Counted from the first letter of the stretch, positions 1 to 10,805 are shown. The stretch is 64,000 nucleotides of DNA from Notospermus geniculatus (GCA_002633025.1 NMRB01000055.1:629945-693944), one strand, 5' to 3'. Notes: a model not told the origin generated them from the sequence alone. Translations and numbers: made by a program.

Positions 1-17
1 TCTTGCCATGAAGAGAC

Positions 18-58
18 CATAATTAATTAACCACCATATTATGGTTGGTTAATTATGG
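18..58. repeat. Imperfect A+T-rich inverted repeat
   Basis: The two arms both read approximately CCATAATTAACCA-CCATA when one is reverse complemented, with a very short loop. It could be a hairpin or the remnant of a fold-back element. No function can be assigned. Confidence 0.5.
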
Positions 59-124
59 ATCTGCAATCTATAATGGCCAGTACACGCCCAAACATTTTCG
101 AAATTCACCCGAATCGCAGTTTTA

Positions 125-256
125 AGGTCACAGAGCCTGGCTTTGCCCCTGGGATCTAGCTCCTCCACCCCATTCCAAAATTACCAAATCAAAAGCGATG
201 CCAACCATCGCCAACAGGAGAAGCTGGACCCAGGCAATGCCAGGCCTCTGTGACCT
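125..256. mobile_element. Fold-back MITE-like element with TA flanks
   Basis: The ends are inverted copies of AGGTCACAGAG..CCTGGC and the inversion continues for about 30 bp with small mismatches. TA lies on both sides (123-124 and 257-258), as expected for a Tc1/mariner-type target duplication. The element has no plausible protein; the open frame across it is a by-product. The class assignment rests only on the TA flank and is tentative. Confidence 0.5.
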
Positions 257-586
257 TACAACGGCAGTTTTGGTGAAAGTATTTGTGCTCGATTGAGGTC
301 CTGCATATGTTATGAAACGCCAAACAGCCTTTTTATGCAAGAAAAAAGCTAATTGAAATCCCATCCAGAAGAAAACATGAGACTTTCAAATTCTTTCTTT
401 TTGTCAAATAGCTTACAAAAGCGAGTCACTTTGTGGCAAGATACCTGGTACTGTAACAAAATAAGACAAACTACGATCACCATCTTGTAAGCAGGAAGTG
501 ATGAAAAAATCTTTGGTTGTGGACTATAACTGAAAATTAGACTATACCAATCTGTGTTTTTCAAAACTAGTACACATAATCACATA
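257..586. other. Non-coding DNA left of the duplicated block
   Basis: I see no recognisable exon, RNA gene or repeat here. The stretch ends where the sequence becomes homologous to 9999 onward. Confidence 0.4.
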
Positions 587-889
587 AACTTACCCAAAGC
601 AGCTTTAATATAAACAAAGAGGGGGTAAAATATAGGGCAATGAGAAATCAGAGTAAGGGGAGATCCAGAAATAGTGGAAAGAATCATGAGGGGCTCAAAA
701 GTTTTGGTGATATTTCATTCAAGAAATGCTATGCTTCAAGAAATAGCTGATAAATAAAGTGGTATCCCTCAGCTGGATCTACAACTTGAACAAAATTGCA
801 AATGAACATGAACGAAGTAACACTGAAGCTAACTTTCCAAACCAGTCAATTGTTTCAGTATTAGTAATAGTAAGTAAATCACTTTCTTC

Positions 890-1610
890 AGCAACAGTGA
901 CTTTCTTCACCATCAGTCAGCCACTTTCTTCACCATCAGTCAGTCACTTTCTTCAGCATTAGTAAGTCACTTTCTTCACCACCAGCAAGTCATTTTCTTC
1001 ACCGCCAATAAGTCACTTTCTTCACCATCAGTAAGTCACTTTCTTCACTGTCACTGAGTCACTTTCTTCAGCATTAGTAAGTCACTTTCTTCACCATTAG
1101 CAAGTCACTTTCTTCACCATTAACAAGTCACTTTCTTCACCGTCAATGAGTCACTTTCTTCACCATCAGTGAGTCACTTTCTTCACCATCAGTGAATCAA
1201 TTTCTTCACCGTCAGTGAGTCACTTTCGTCACTGCCAATAAGTCACTTTCTTCACCATCAGTGAATGAAATCACTTTCTTCACCGTCAGTGAGTCACTTT
1301 CATCACCATCAGTGTGAGTAACTTTCACCATCAGTGAGTCACTTTTGTCACCATCAGTAAGTCACTTTCTTCACCATCAGTAAGTCACTTTCTTCACTAT
1401 GAGTGAGTCACTTTCATCACCATCAGTGTGAGTACTTTCACCATCAGTGAGTCACTTTTGTCACCATCAGTAAGTCACTTTCTTCACCATCAGTAAGTCA
1501 CTTTCTTCACCATCAGTAAGTCACTTTCTTCACCATCAGTAAGTCACTTTCTTCACTATGAGTGAGTCACTGTCTTCATCATGAGTGAGTCACTTTCTTC
1601 ACCATCAGTA
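890..1610. repeat. 24-bp minisatellite, unit A
   Basis: About 30 degenerate tandem copies of a roughly 24-bp unit, AGTCACTTTCTTCACCATCAG plus TRA. The array in unit B (about 10280-10805) is shorter by about 200 bp, so the locus varies in length. The open frames over it are products of the period being a multiple of three. Confidence 0.9.
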
Positions 1611-2458
1611 AATTATGTGTTTCAGTTTCTGTGAATCACTTGTTTTAGTACTAGTTGCTCACTTGTTTCAGAATTAGAAAGACATTTGTTTCAGGACCAG
1701 AAAGTGTATTGTCTCAGCAATAGCAAGTCCAGCACATACTCTATGGCCTTATCTACCAAACTCAGCTCCCATCACACCATTTGCCCTGACCTTATACACC
1801 ACAGACCACCATATAACTACTCATAATATCATAACAATATGCCATAACTCATTATACATGTACAGCAGAGATGAACCCTGGTTACCCTCACAGTGAACTC
1901 TTATGTCATCTTGATCGCATGACGCACAATAGGACAGAAAGGAACTTCTGAGAAATCGTGCCATGCTCTCTTCAGTTGTACACAATTCAAAAAGAAAGCC
2001 ACTTGAGAAGAGGGTTTTTTGAGGAGTGGTATTGATGAAGTCAACAACATCATTGGCTTGCATTAGGTGACACAGCTAACCACCCACTCTGAGAATATCA
2101 GAGGTTCTTTGCACCCTTCATCATCGCACACAATGTGGTGACGGAGGGGGGAGCACTAAGAACCACTGATTACACAGGATAAACCATCAGCCCTACTAAA
2201 ATCTCTCTTGGGCGCTCTTGGGTACGTGTTTCTGGGTGTTCCAGGGTATCAGTGCTTCATGTAAGACGGGCGCAATTACGCTCGTGCCCTTGCGCACCCG
2301 CAAAATTGCACCGAGGAGAGCTCAACTGACTGGGCACTCGGCATCCTTGAAGTTCAGGCGCGAGTGTGAACAGCTCTCCTTCACAAGAGTGAACAGCTCT
2401 CCTCGAGCCTTTGAGGAGCTCAACTGATTGAGCTCCTGCAAATTTCAAATGTGAAGAA
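1611..2458. other. Unique duplicated DNA with a small interspersed repeat
   Basis: This stretch is shared with unit B. Near 2100-2190 it holds a hairpin-bearing segment that recurs in diverged form at about 35365-35475, ending in AACCACTGATTAC-ACAGGAT. The minus-strand open frame at 1821-2063 is broken in unit B and matches no family I know, so I do not call a gene. Confidence 0.5.
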
Positions 2459-2631
2459 CTGGGGTATTCTTGGGTGTTCTTGGGTAGACTGTTCCAAAAT
2501 ACCCATTGACTAAAGGGTAAGGTGTTCTTGGGTATCTCTGACACCCTAGAGATACCCTAGAACACCCTTCAGTCAATGGGTATTTTGGAACAGTCTACCC
2601 AAGAACACCCTAGAATACCCAAGAACACCCT
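2459..2631. repeat. Fold-back element, unit A
   Basis: Left and right arms of about 80 bp are inverted copies around 2550. Both contain GGGTAGACTGTTCCAAAATA followed by CCCATTGACT, and shorter GGGTATTCTTGGGTGTTCT motifs. Unit B has the same structure at about 11653-11825. A transcript would fold into a long hairpin. No target duplication could be fixed. Confidence 0.75.
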
Positions 2632-3761
2632 AAAGCACCCAAGAGATATTTTTTTAGTAACTGTGTATTGTCAGGAGATGAAACAAAGCAGGGACATCCT
2701 TTTTCGCCTAGGCTTCTAAAAGCCTTAAATCTCTGATGAGGCTTTTGCCAGAACTCATCCAGTGGGCCTATGAAGCCTTTCTCTACACAGTCATATGCAG
2801 TGTCAAAATCCAAATGCCATCAATGCTTGAGGCAAAAGTAATGTTGTGTGTGAAAATGCAATAATCAATAAGAGAAGTATGTGACAGTATTGGGCCTCTA
2901 CAGCTGTTAAAATCCAGTCTATCCTAACTTGGTGTATGGTGGCAGCCTCGCCAGAAAAGTCACAGGAACCGACGTAGTCCAATATCACAAAATCAATACC
3001 ACAAGGGGGCTTGATGGCCAGTTGGCATTTCAAACAGAAATATGGCTTCACACATTCAATTGACTTGCATAATGAAAAAAAGCTGAGAGGCATGCGCAAT
3101 TTGCTAAGTGAACACTTCTAGCTTTTGGTAGACACTTTACAAATGAAAGCTGGTACTCAAACTACCTCACAGCCTAAACACTGGGCTCAGAATTTGTAAA
3201 CAGAGCACCTAAGTATGAAAATGTCAGTAACATCTCATTGAGCACATCAAGGCAAAACCTGTGCTGTGAAAGAGATTTGCCGTCCCATGAATCCAAACAC
3301 AACCACATAATCATATCAGTGGTCCACTTTTACCCAACCTATTCTGATCCTGACATCAATATGCGGTGCAACAAGAATAGGTTTGTATTTGGAAAATCCA
3401 ACCCAAACCCAAAGTTCCTTGTTGCTGGCCTAGTTCCCATGACTCTTGTTCCAATCATGAATTCCCTTTTTTGTGGTAAGCAAAATCACTCCAGGAAAAT
3501 GGTCCAATTGGCCAAATACAGAATGAAATATGTTTCAGGGCAAACAGCCAGGTTGTTATACCTTCCTTCCATCCCTCTCTCCCAAACTCCCACATAGACA
3601 AAAGGAACGGGCCAATTCAAGTGCAAAATGAAATGGTCCATGGACCATGTTCTCACCTGGGTGAATATACCAGAACAATTGACAAATGTCAAATCAAAAA
3701 CCTGTTATATGTGTTATGTATCCTCATTAGATACACCTATGATAAAAATTTGGAGACAATA
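2632..3761. other. Duplicated DNA without a recognised gene
   Basis: This stretch is shared with unit B up to 3297, where unit B enters its gap. A minus-strand open frame near 2803-3099 is partly kept in unit B, with a cysteine pair in its middle. It matches no family I recognise and has no clear splice signals, so I leave it uncalled. Confidence 0.4.
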
Positions 3762-3897
3762 GGCCCCTTTCGAAAGTCTTCAGAGGGTAATAACAATATA
3801 CTCGCCCCAGGTCAAAATGCAAACGATGTACATCATTCACGTTTTGACCTGGGGCGAGGATGTTCTTATTACCCGCTGGAGACTTTCGAAAGGGACC
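3762..3897. mobile_element. 136-bp fold-back MITE with TA flanks
   Basis: The two halves are inverted copies over nearly the whole length. The outer ends read GGCCCCTTTCGAAAGTCT and the inner arms share CTCGCCCCAGGTCAAAA. TA occurs on each side (3760-3761 and 3898-3899). The corresponding part of unit B is hidden by its N gap, so an empty site cannot be seen. The size and TA target fit a Tc1/mariner-type MITE. Confidence 0.7.
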
Positions 3898-3899
3898 TA

Positions 3900-4797
3900 T
3901 CCAGTCACTAGTTCAGGAGTCATTGCACTTTTTGTGTTTTTGGTTTTAGCCACCTGGTGGCCAAGTCAAGAATCGAATCGGACTGAAACTTGGTGTCATA
4001 GGACATTATGACCTACAGGTATGTGTACCAAGTTTCAGATCAATAGCCCCAGCGGTTATGAAACGTGCCCTGCTAACAGACAACGACGACGACGGATAGT
4101 GCACCATCGTAAGAGCTCACCACAGGTGAGCTAAAAAGGAATGAAAACTGTGGTTCCAGCTTTTATGCCAAAATTGGAGTGATAAGGAAACAATCACTTT
4201 TATGTGTAATACCCTGTTCACCATCCAAATTTGGGAAGACAAGAGTCCTATCCTATTTCATAGTCTAGGCTAAGCCCAGGGTATCTTCTCCCATGATATA
4301 AGAAATGCGAAAGAAAAGTGCCTTTTTTCATGGCTTTTGCTTTACCATGCTTTAGATAACATAGGCCTACTTGATAACAATACCGTTGCAGACTTTCACA
4401 CGTATACAATGCCCGCCCATATAAGTTCAATTAATATCTCATCAACAACACATTATACCACTCAGCCATGCTATCATAGATTTGTATAACAGAATCATAT
4501 AATATACATCAATCAATATCTACATGTACCACAGCCTTGTTATTTGCCATATGTATTACTGTTGGATTTCTTACTTTTTCCACTCAGCATATCAAATTGC
4601 TGTTGCATTGCTCTTCACATTACTTTCAGCCAACAGAGAAACTTCTTGATGTTGTTCACAGTGCTCATCAGATGGTTACGAGGCATGGGAGTGGTTTTAG
4701 GGGAAGTGAGTTGATATTTTGAGACTAATTCTATTAAATTGATATGAGATATGGTGACAGGTTGATCAGCAACAAGAAGATATGGTGAAACACAGTT
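3900..4797. other. Non-coding DNA of unit A
   Basis: The part up to 4214 has no counterpart in unit B because of the gap at 12488-12708; the rest is shared. No exon, RNA gene or delimited element is recognised. This is probably part of the first coding intron of the leftward Ras-GRF gene. Confidence 0.4.
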
Positions 4798-5105
4798 GAT
4801 CATTTATCACTGTCATGTACAAGTTATAAGTGGTAACACCCGTGTACAAGATATGGGGACACACTCGTTGATCAACTTTCACAAACAAGTTATAAGTAGT
4901 AACACCCGTCATGCCCGTAGGTCTGTACAAGATATGGTGACACAATTGATCAACTTTCACATACAAGTTATAAGTAGTAACACCCGTCATGCCCGTAGGT
5001 CTTTACAAGATATGGTGACACAATTGATCAACTTTCACATACAAGTTATAAGTGGTAACACCCATAGATCTGTACAAGATACGGTGACACAGTTGATCAG
5101 CTGCT
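4798..5105. repeat. About 60-70-bp minisatellite, unit A
   Basis: Four to five tandem copies of a unit that runs ACAAGTTATAAGTGGTAACA then CCCGT, a variable GTAGGTCTG, and a TACAAGATATGGTGACACA-TTGATCAACT tail. Copies differ by an internal insertion (CATGC). Unit B has a shorter, reordered array at about 13258-13562. Confidence 0.85.
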
Positions 5106-5328
5106 GAGCAACTGCCATGTGCAATTGATCAACTGTCCATAATAATAAAGTGTCATGTTTGTCACCCATACCCACTGAGTTTTCAATACTGGTAGCAAGT
5201 TTACTGGAAAACTCTCATGGAGCATATTACATGTACTATCATAATGTGACCACATATCACTTCCAAAGATAGTTTGTTGACTGGACATTTCCAGGAGTCT
5301 GCTTAAGTTGATAAAAAAGGGGACATAC

Positions 5329-5618
5329 CTGTTTTTCATTATCCTTGCCTTTCACTGAAGAAGGAGTGATGAGTCTCTCACAGTAACATCCCTCAAGCAA
5401 CGCGACACCTGATGGTTTCGGAGTCGACTCATTTTCATAATAGAATAGACAATTCTGATAAAGGGCGAACCACCGCAGTTGCCACTTGCCAGTGTCCGTG
5501 CTTTTCTTGTACAGGTATCCATTGAGTGTGTTCTCCTGGCGAGCCTTTGCAGCCAGATGCAGAAGCTGGTTCTCATTCAGGCGAATAGCTTTTTGCATGG
5601 TTGCAAATCAACTCACAG
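5329..5618 (-). CDS. RASGRF: Ras-GRF (Ras guanine nucleotide exchange factor) first coding exon, unit A
   Basis: This is the N-terminal 90 residues (5598 down to 5329, phase 0) of a Ras-specific guanine nucleotide-releasing factor, an exchange factor that loads GTP onto Ras. It begins MQKAIRLNENQ and continues with GYLYKKSTDTGKW, WFALYQNCLFYYENE and LLEGCYCER, the first half of the N-terminal PH domain. The MQK start, the W-x-x-RWFALYQN core and LLEGC-CER agree with vertebrate RASGRF1/2 from residue 1, which decides the start. The exon ends in CAG then the donor GTATGT. Upstream of the ATG there is a TTTTCCTTTGCAG acceptor at 5619, so a 5'UTR exon must lie further upstream. No further Ras-GRF exon is found to the left; the gene leaves the window. 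RASGRF1 versus RASGRF2 cannot be separated. Confidence 0.9.
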
Positions 5619-5655
5619 CTGCAAAGGAAAACAATGAGATGAGAATCAGAGCAAG

Positions 5656-5790
5656 CAAACCTTTGATATCTGCAAGCAAACATTTGATATCAGCAAGACA
5701 ACCTTTGATATCTGCAAGCAAACCTTTGATATCTGCAAGCAAACCTTTGATATCTGCAAGCAAACCTTTGACATCAGCAAGACAACCTTT
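5656..5790. repeat. 21-bp minisatellite next to the Ras-GRF exon, unit A
   Basis: About seven copies of a 21-bp unit CAAGCAAACCTTTGATATCTG, some ending ATCAGCAAGACAA. The array begins about 40 bases upstream of the Ras-GRF 3' splice site (minus strand), so it occupies the end of the 5'UTR intron. The same unit returns at 6545-6830 and twice in unit B. The period is seven codons, so spurious open frames run through it in several frames. Confidence 0.9.
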
Positions 5791-5959
5791 TTGGAACTGC
5801 TGTTCAGAAGTAGACCTTGGAAAGTCCTGAACCAGGCAAGGACACGGAGCCTTGGAAGAAGAAAACAGGACCCTCGACTTTTGGCATTTGCAAATCTTTA
5901 TTCCAAGTAATCCAATTTATAGGCCCGAGAATAAAAGGGACCCAATACAAAACTGCTTA

Positions 5960-6372
5960 GTATCATATATATAGTGTAAAAATGGTGGTTATTTTGCTCT
6001 CCAAGCTCCACCAATACAAATCCAGGCTGGGGTGATACAGCCACCAAAATCAGGACTGATACAGATTTCAACTGTTGGACCCGTATCAGTCCAGCAAAAT
6101 CAGGACCGATACGGATTTTGACTGTTGGATGCGTCACGGCACAACGACGCGATGTCGAATGACGTCACGACGTCGTACGTCATTGGATGTTTTTCGTAGG
6201 TGCCTTGAATATATGATACAAATATCATCATATGAGCTGAGCTGTATGAGTCCCTTGTATCATGGCCTTCGACCCCGTATCATCCCTCGGGCTCCGCCCT
6301 CGGGATGATACGGGGTCTGAGGCCATGATACCGGGACTGATACAGCTCAGCTCATATGATAACATCTAAATA
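5960..6372. mobile_element. About 410-bp insertion present only in unit A, with internal hairpin
   Basis: Unit B reads straight across this point (near 14650). Inside are direct repeats built on ATCAGGACYGATACRGATTT and a long perfect-looking inverted repeat at about 6230-6358. That repeat carries GTATCATGGCCT, CCCCGTATCATCCCTCGGG and GAGCTGAGCTGTA. The ends are A+T-rich, roughly TTAGTATCATAT against its inverted copy. It is CpG-rich compared with its surroundings. No transposase is present and the exact target duplication is unclear. Confidence 0.7.
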
Positions 6373-6544
6373 TATTAGAAAGGTTTCATAATCAGGAAAA
6401 GAAGGCAAGCCTGGATGGGCATAACCTGACGACTTTAGGTATAGGCCTAGGAAGTTACACAACATACATGTAAGGGAACAAGTACACGTAGATCAAATTT
6501 TAAAAGAATTCTGTAGACCGTAAAGGAATGTGACCGTATTCCAC

Positions 6545-6830
6545 AACAACTGCAAGCCAACCTTTGATATCTGCAAGTGAACCTTTGATATCTGCAAGCG
6601 AACCTTTGATATCTGCAGGCCAACCTCTGATATCTGCAAACGAACCTTTGATACCTGCAAGCCAACCTTTGATATCTGCAAGCGAAGCTTTGATATCTGA
6701 AAGCCAACCTTTGATAACTGCAAGCCAACCTTTGATAACTGCAAGCCAACCTTTGATAACTGCAAGCCAATTTGATATCTGCAAGCCATCATTTGATATC
6801 TGCAGGCCAACCATTGATATCTGGTGGGCA
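6545..6830. repeat. Second 21-bp minisatellite array, unit A
   Basis: About thirteen degenerate copies of the CTTTGATATCTGCAAGCCAAC unit, the same family as at 5656-5790. The variant ATAACTG replaces ATATCTG in some copies. Unit B has a rearranged array at about 14845-15215. It would lie upstream of, or in the 5'UTR intron of, the leftward Ras-GRF gene. Confidence 0.9.
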
Positions 6831-7734
6831 ACCGGTAGAATATTTCCCAATGTTGTTCAGATGACATTGTTAGTGGATCACCCTGTCCAGAAACATACCA
6901 ACACAGGTGGTCAATATTTAATATTTACTAAAAAGGGTTGATGGTGATGGAATACCCAATGAAAGGGTTAATGACATTTAATCAATTATGCGTTGGATCC
7001 AATAACCATGCAGGGAAGTAGAGAAACACATATATATGGAGGCTACATACGTGTATGAAATGTAAATAAGGGCACTGTGCCCCAGGCTAAGATGTAGAAC
7101 ACTGTTTGCATTTATATCAATGAATAGGCCTACTTGTCAAGGTTACTTGCATGTGATATTAACAATTGCAATAACCAGCAACAGGAAAAGACGGAAAATT
7201 ATTTAACTTGCCATTGTATTGTTGCATTTCAGTTGCAGAGCTGCAAAACCAAGCTGCTGTTAATCCATCTTTGGACACAGAATTCACCCTTGCCTAGATA
7301 AAAGGCCTGATCAAGTAACAACATTCATCCAACACCCAGCAAAATAGAGTAAGACAATTTCTGAGACACGCTGTATGATGTATACCGGTAACTTCACCTG
7401 TCAGCTCACCCTTGGATAAACAGATCAGTGTTCCTCATAGTAGTGTGAATGTTAGCGCAAGTACCCAGACAATATTGTGCTACGTTATATTGCTACATTA
7501 CCGGCAGATAATTGGCGATTGTTAGCTGGTCGATAAAGATAATAAGTAATGATTGTTGGGGCACAACATCACAATATGACGGACTTGAGTCGGACATGAA
7601 TAATCCACTTGAGACAGTTGATGGCATTGATTTATCATTCCTATGATATCATTAACTTCACTCACTGATCCTTAAAGGTACATGATGAAAAGATCTAGTG
7701 AAATTAAAGGTGCATGCCAAAAATGGCGATACTT
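6831..7734. other. Unique duplicated DNA, no gene recognised
   Basis: Near-identical to about 15216-16150 of unit B. There is no exon with convincing coding character on either strand and no delimited element. Confidence 0.4.
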
Positions 7735-8040
7735 AAAGGTGAAGACAGAAAAGGTTTGGAGATATCAAATGTGCACACTAAAAAGGTCTGGTGATATCAA
7801 ATCTGCATACTGAAAAGGTCTGGTGATATCAAATGTGCACACTGAAAAGGTCTGTGATATCAAAGGTGCACACTGAAAAGGTCTGGCGATATTAAAGGTG
7901 CACACTGAAAAGGTCTGGTGATCAAAGGTGCACACTGAAAAGATCTGGTGATATCAAAGGTGTTCACTGAAAAGTTCTGGTGATTTGAAAGGAGCACACT
8001 CAAGGTTTGCTGAAAAGGTCCAGTCTAGCCAAGCACACTG
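7735..8040. repeat. About 31-bp minisatellite, unit A
   Basis: About nine tandem copies of GGTGCACACTGAAAAGGTCT followed by GGTGATATCAAA. Unit B carries the same array at about 16150-16550, interrupted there by a 117-bp MITE at 16358-16474. Confidence 0.88.
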
Positions 8041-8248
8041 AAAAGGGTTCCTTAATGAAATTATCATCATGAACTAGACATGGCAAGTGGCACTAACCAA
8101 CATGGCAAGTGCAACTAACCACTAGGCCTAATGCCTCAATCATTTGGCCTCTTTTTTATTATAATAGGCCTACAGCAGACCTTGGACAAACTGCCACAAT
8201 TATTTCACCACCAAATACAATTCTAGCAGAGGATCCGGATGAATAAAA

Positions 8249-8701
8249 CCCGGGGGGGTCACTCCCTGGCTCAACATAACCCCATGTGCGTTCCTAAAAA
8301 AGCGGGAATAGGGGGTGATTTCGCCGATTTTCGGCGGGCCCGCGCGATCACAGAGAGGCCCCTTATTTCCCTATCATTCACGCAATAAGCCTATGGGCCA
8401 GCATATTTCTCCCACACAAGGCCCATCCTGAATTATAACTTTTCCCCTGCCCGCAACAAAAGGCAATGTTCCGTCGCCAACAGCAGCGGGAGGTGGCTGA
8501 CAGAGCGGGAAAAGCAGCGGGAAAGGCAGCGGGACTTGGCGCGCTGACTGTGTTCATCGTACGGGAGGGGGCGGGAGATATTCTTTCTGCCAGCTGGAGG
8601 GGGTGTGGATCATGAATTCAATGACCCCGCCAGAGGGGGCATTTTCAAAAAGCAAGGAACACACATGGTGTATGGCCAGTGTGGGGAGTGACCCCCCCGG
8701 G
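8249..8701. mobile_element. 453-bp non-autonomous hAT-like DNA transposon, unit A only
   Basis: The ends are perfect 18-bp inverted repeats, CCCGGGGGGGTCACTCCC, and the sequence is flanked by an 8-bp direct repeat GAATAAAA (8241-8248 and 8702-8709). Unit B at about 16765 has one GAATAAAA and no insert, so this is a filled/empty pair that defines the element to the base. An 8-bp target duplication is typical of the hAT superfamily (P elements also give 8 bp). It has no transposase. A related copy in opposite orientation starts at about 63842. The minus-strand open frame over its right end is not taken as a gene. Confidence 0.88.
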
Positions 8702-8709
8702 GAATAAAA

Positions 8710-9998
8710 ACAAAAGGTTTCTGTGTCAAATGATAAAAATAGCACATTGTGCCTCTTTTGCTCCAACCGCTTCATAGGCCTACTGTACATCACTGCTGTC
8801 ATCATATTCAGGTATAATGGTATAAACCCATTATAAACCTTATAAACCCATTTGTCCTCAAGACCACACCAGGGACCACACACACACAGTTCGTCTTCAC
8901 ACCTAATTATATAACGAAGCACAGAAGCACCTACCGCAACCCAACAGGTAGTCAGTCACCTGGCGATGGGAGAACCGAACGGTATTACCATCATCATTAC
9001 ACGGCGGCAAGCACGGCAGACGAGGCCGCGACATCGACATTAATCATTGGAAAAAATACACCAAAAGCAGCAAATCAACTCGTAATACGTACCTTATGAA
9101 TGTTTCGTTTGTGTGTTACATCCCTGTATTTTTCCGTGCAAATAGATGCAAAACGAATCAGATAAATCAAAATTTTATGATAAACATCAGAAATATAATC
9201 TAAACCAGTGTAATCCCACCCTAAGCACAACCAAAATACCAGTACCGTACATTATAGTTTACATAATGTTGCTGTAGGTAATGTTAGGGTGGAATGCACA
9301 ATTAACTGCAAATTCCATCATGTTACTGGCCAAATTCTTCACAGCGTTCACACTGTGGGACAAATTCTCAATGGGTGTGGTACCACCTGTCAAATCAGGT
9401 CCAACATTTACTCAGCATGTGTCTGCAGAAATGCTGTAAGATGTGCAAAGCATCTACATCTCACAGGCCCTGATGTACCCCTACCAAGAACATGTCCATC
9501 ACAGGCCCTTTGCACCCAGCACATTGGCTGCAGGACCTGATATACAAAAGTAGTTCTTAGATGGAGGTTATCCCTTCATCAGTGGAACAACAAGAATTTG
9601 CCCCACAGTGTTTTCAGAAGCTTTCAATCACACAACCATCACGGACAACCAACAAGACATACCGGTAGCCCCATTTTGATATTCTGCCGAGCATAAAGCA
9701 ATAGCACTCCTCACTAATTACATCAAGTTAGACTTGTTTGAAATGCACAACCAACTTTGGTCAAATGGGTTGTCTTTGGCCTAAAGCACAAAATAACAAT
9801 AGTTTTAGGATATCTTCCATGTCAATTTCAACACATTTTCTGAACTATAAACAACAGTCAACTGAACACACTGGAAGTGGAATGCTATTCCTTTATGAGT
9901 CTATCCATCCACAAAATCAAAGGCCAGCAAAATGGCATTCACAGCATTTTCACAAGTTTGAGCTGGGTTGCCTTGAAATCGAAATGATGACATAACTA
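8710..9998. other. Right end of unit A, no gene recognised
   Basis: Up to about 9151 it matches unit B before 17260; from there it matches unit B after 20150. The part at 9156-9540 (20151-20535 in B) has open frames on both strands. A minus-strand one includes IENLSHSVNAVKNLASNMM, but its continuation differs between units, so it is not called a gene. Confidence 0.5.
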
Positions 9999-10279
9999 AC
10001 TTACCCAAAGCAGCTTTAATATAAACAAAGAGGGGGTAAAATATAGGGCAATGAGAAATCAGAGTAAGGGGAGATCCAGAAATAGTGGAAGGAATCATGA
10101 GGGGCTCAAAAGTTTTGGTGATATTTCATTCAAGAAATGCTATGCTTCAAGAAATAGCTGATAAATAAAGTGGTATCCCTCAGCTGGATCTACAACTTGA
10201 ACAAAATTGCAAATGAACATGAACGAAGTAACACTGAAGCTAACTTTCCAAACCAGTCAATTGTTTCAGTAGTAAGTAA

Positions 10280-10805
10280 ATCACTTTCTTCAGCAACAGT
10301 GACTTTCTTCACCATCAGTCAGCCACTTTCTTCACCATCAGTGAGTCACTTTCTTCAGCATTAGTAAGTCACTTTCTTCACCATTAGCAAGTCATTTTCT
10401 TCACCGTCAATAAGTCACTTTCTTCACCATCAATAAGTCACTTTCTTCATCGTCACTGAGTCACTTTCTTCAGCATTAGTAAGTCACTTACTTCACCATT
10501 AGCAAGTCACTTTCTTCACCATTAACAAGTCATTTCTTCACCGTCAGTGAGTCACTTTCTTCACCATCAGTGAGTCACTTTCTTCACCATCAGTGAATCA
10601 ATTTCTTCACCATCAGTGAGTCACTTTCGTCACTGCCAATAAGTCACTTTCTTCACCATCAGTGAATCGAATCACTTTCATCACCATCAGTGTGAGTAAC
10701 TTTCACCATCAGTGAGTCACTTTTGTCACCATCAGTAAGTCACTTTCTTCACTATGAGTGAGTCACTTTCTTCACCATGAGCAAGTCACTTTCTTCACCA
10801 TCAGT
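10280..10805. repeat. 24-bp minisatellite, unit B
   Basis: Same AGTCACTTTCTTCACCATCAG unit as at 890-1610 but about 200 bp shorter, mainly by loss of copies in the right half. Confidence 0.9.

Larger units (their letters stand above)
587..9998. repeat. Unit A of a large head-to-tail duplicated block
   Basis: From the A+ACTTACCCAAAGC start (587) to the GACATAACTA end, this 9.4 kb matches 9999-20985 in the same order. It includes the Ras-GRF exon, four minisatellites, a fold-back at 2459-2631 and all unique sequence between them. The identity is high: in the first 170 bp I saw one substitution, and the Ras-GRF exon has the same translation. Unit A alone has the insertions at about 5960-6372 and 8249-8701, and it lacks the 2.9 kb of unit B at 17260-20150. 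It may be a genuine recent tandem duplication or two haplotypes assembled one after the other. Confidence 0.93.

Noticed and set aside
890-1610. Regular direct repeats resembling a CRISPR array
   Set aside because: The 24-bp units are directly adjacent with no unique spacers, and the DNA is clearly eukaryotic. It is a minisatellite.
6447-6941. Repetitive proteins such as LADIKGW/ACRYQRL/LISASEP in several frames
   Set aside because: All come from the 21-bp minisatellite. A period of seven codons keeps every frame open, and there is no start context or splice support.
8554-8922. 122-codon minus-strand open frame
   Set aside because: It runs from flanking DNA into the right end of the hAT-like element. 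The shared peptide with the second copy may simply follow from recent DNA similarity.
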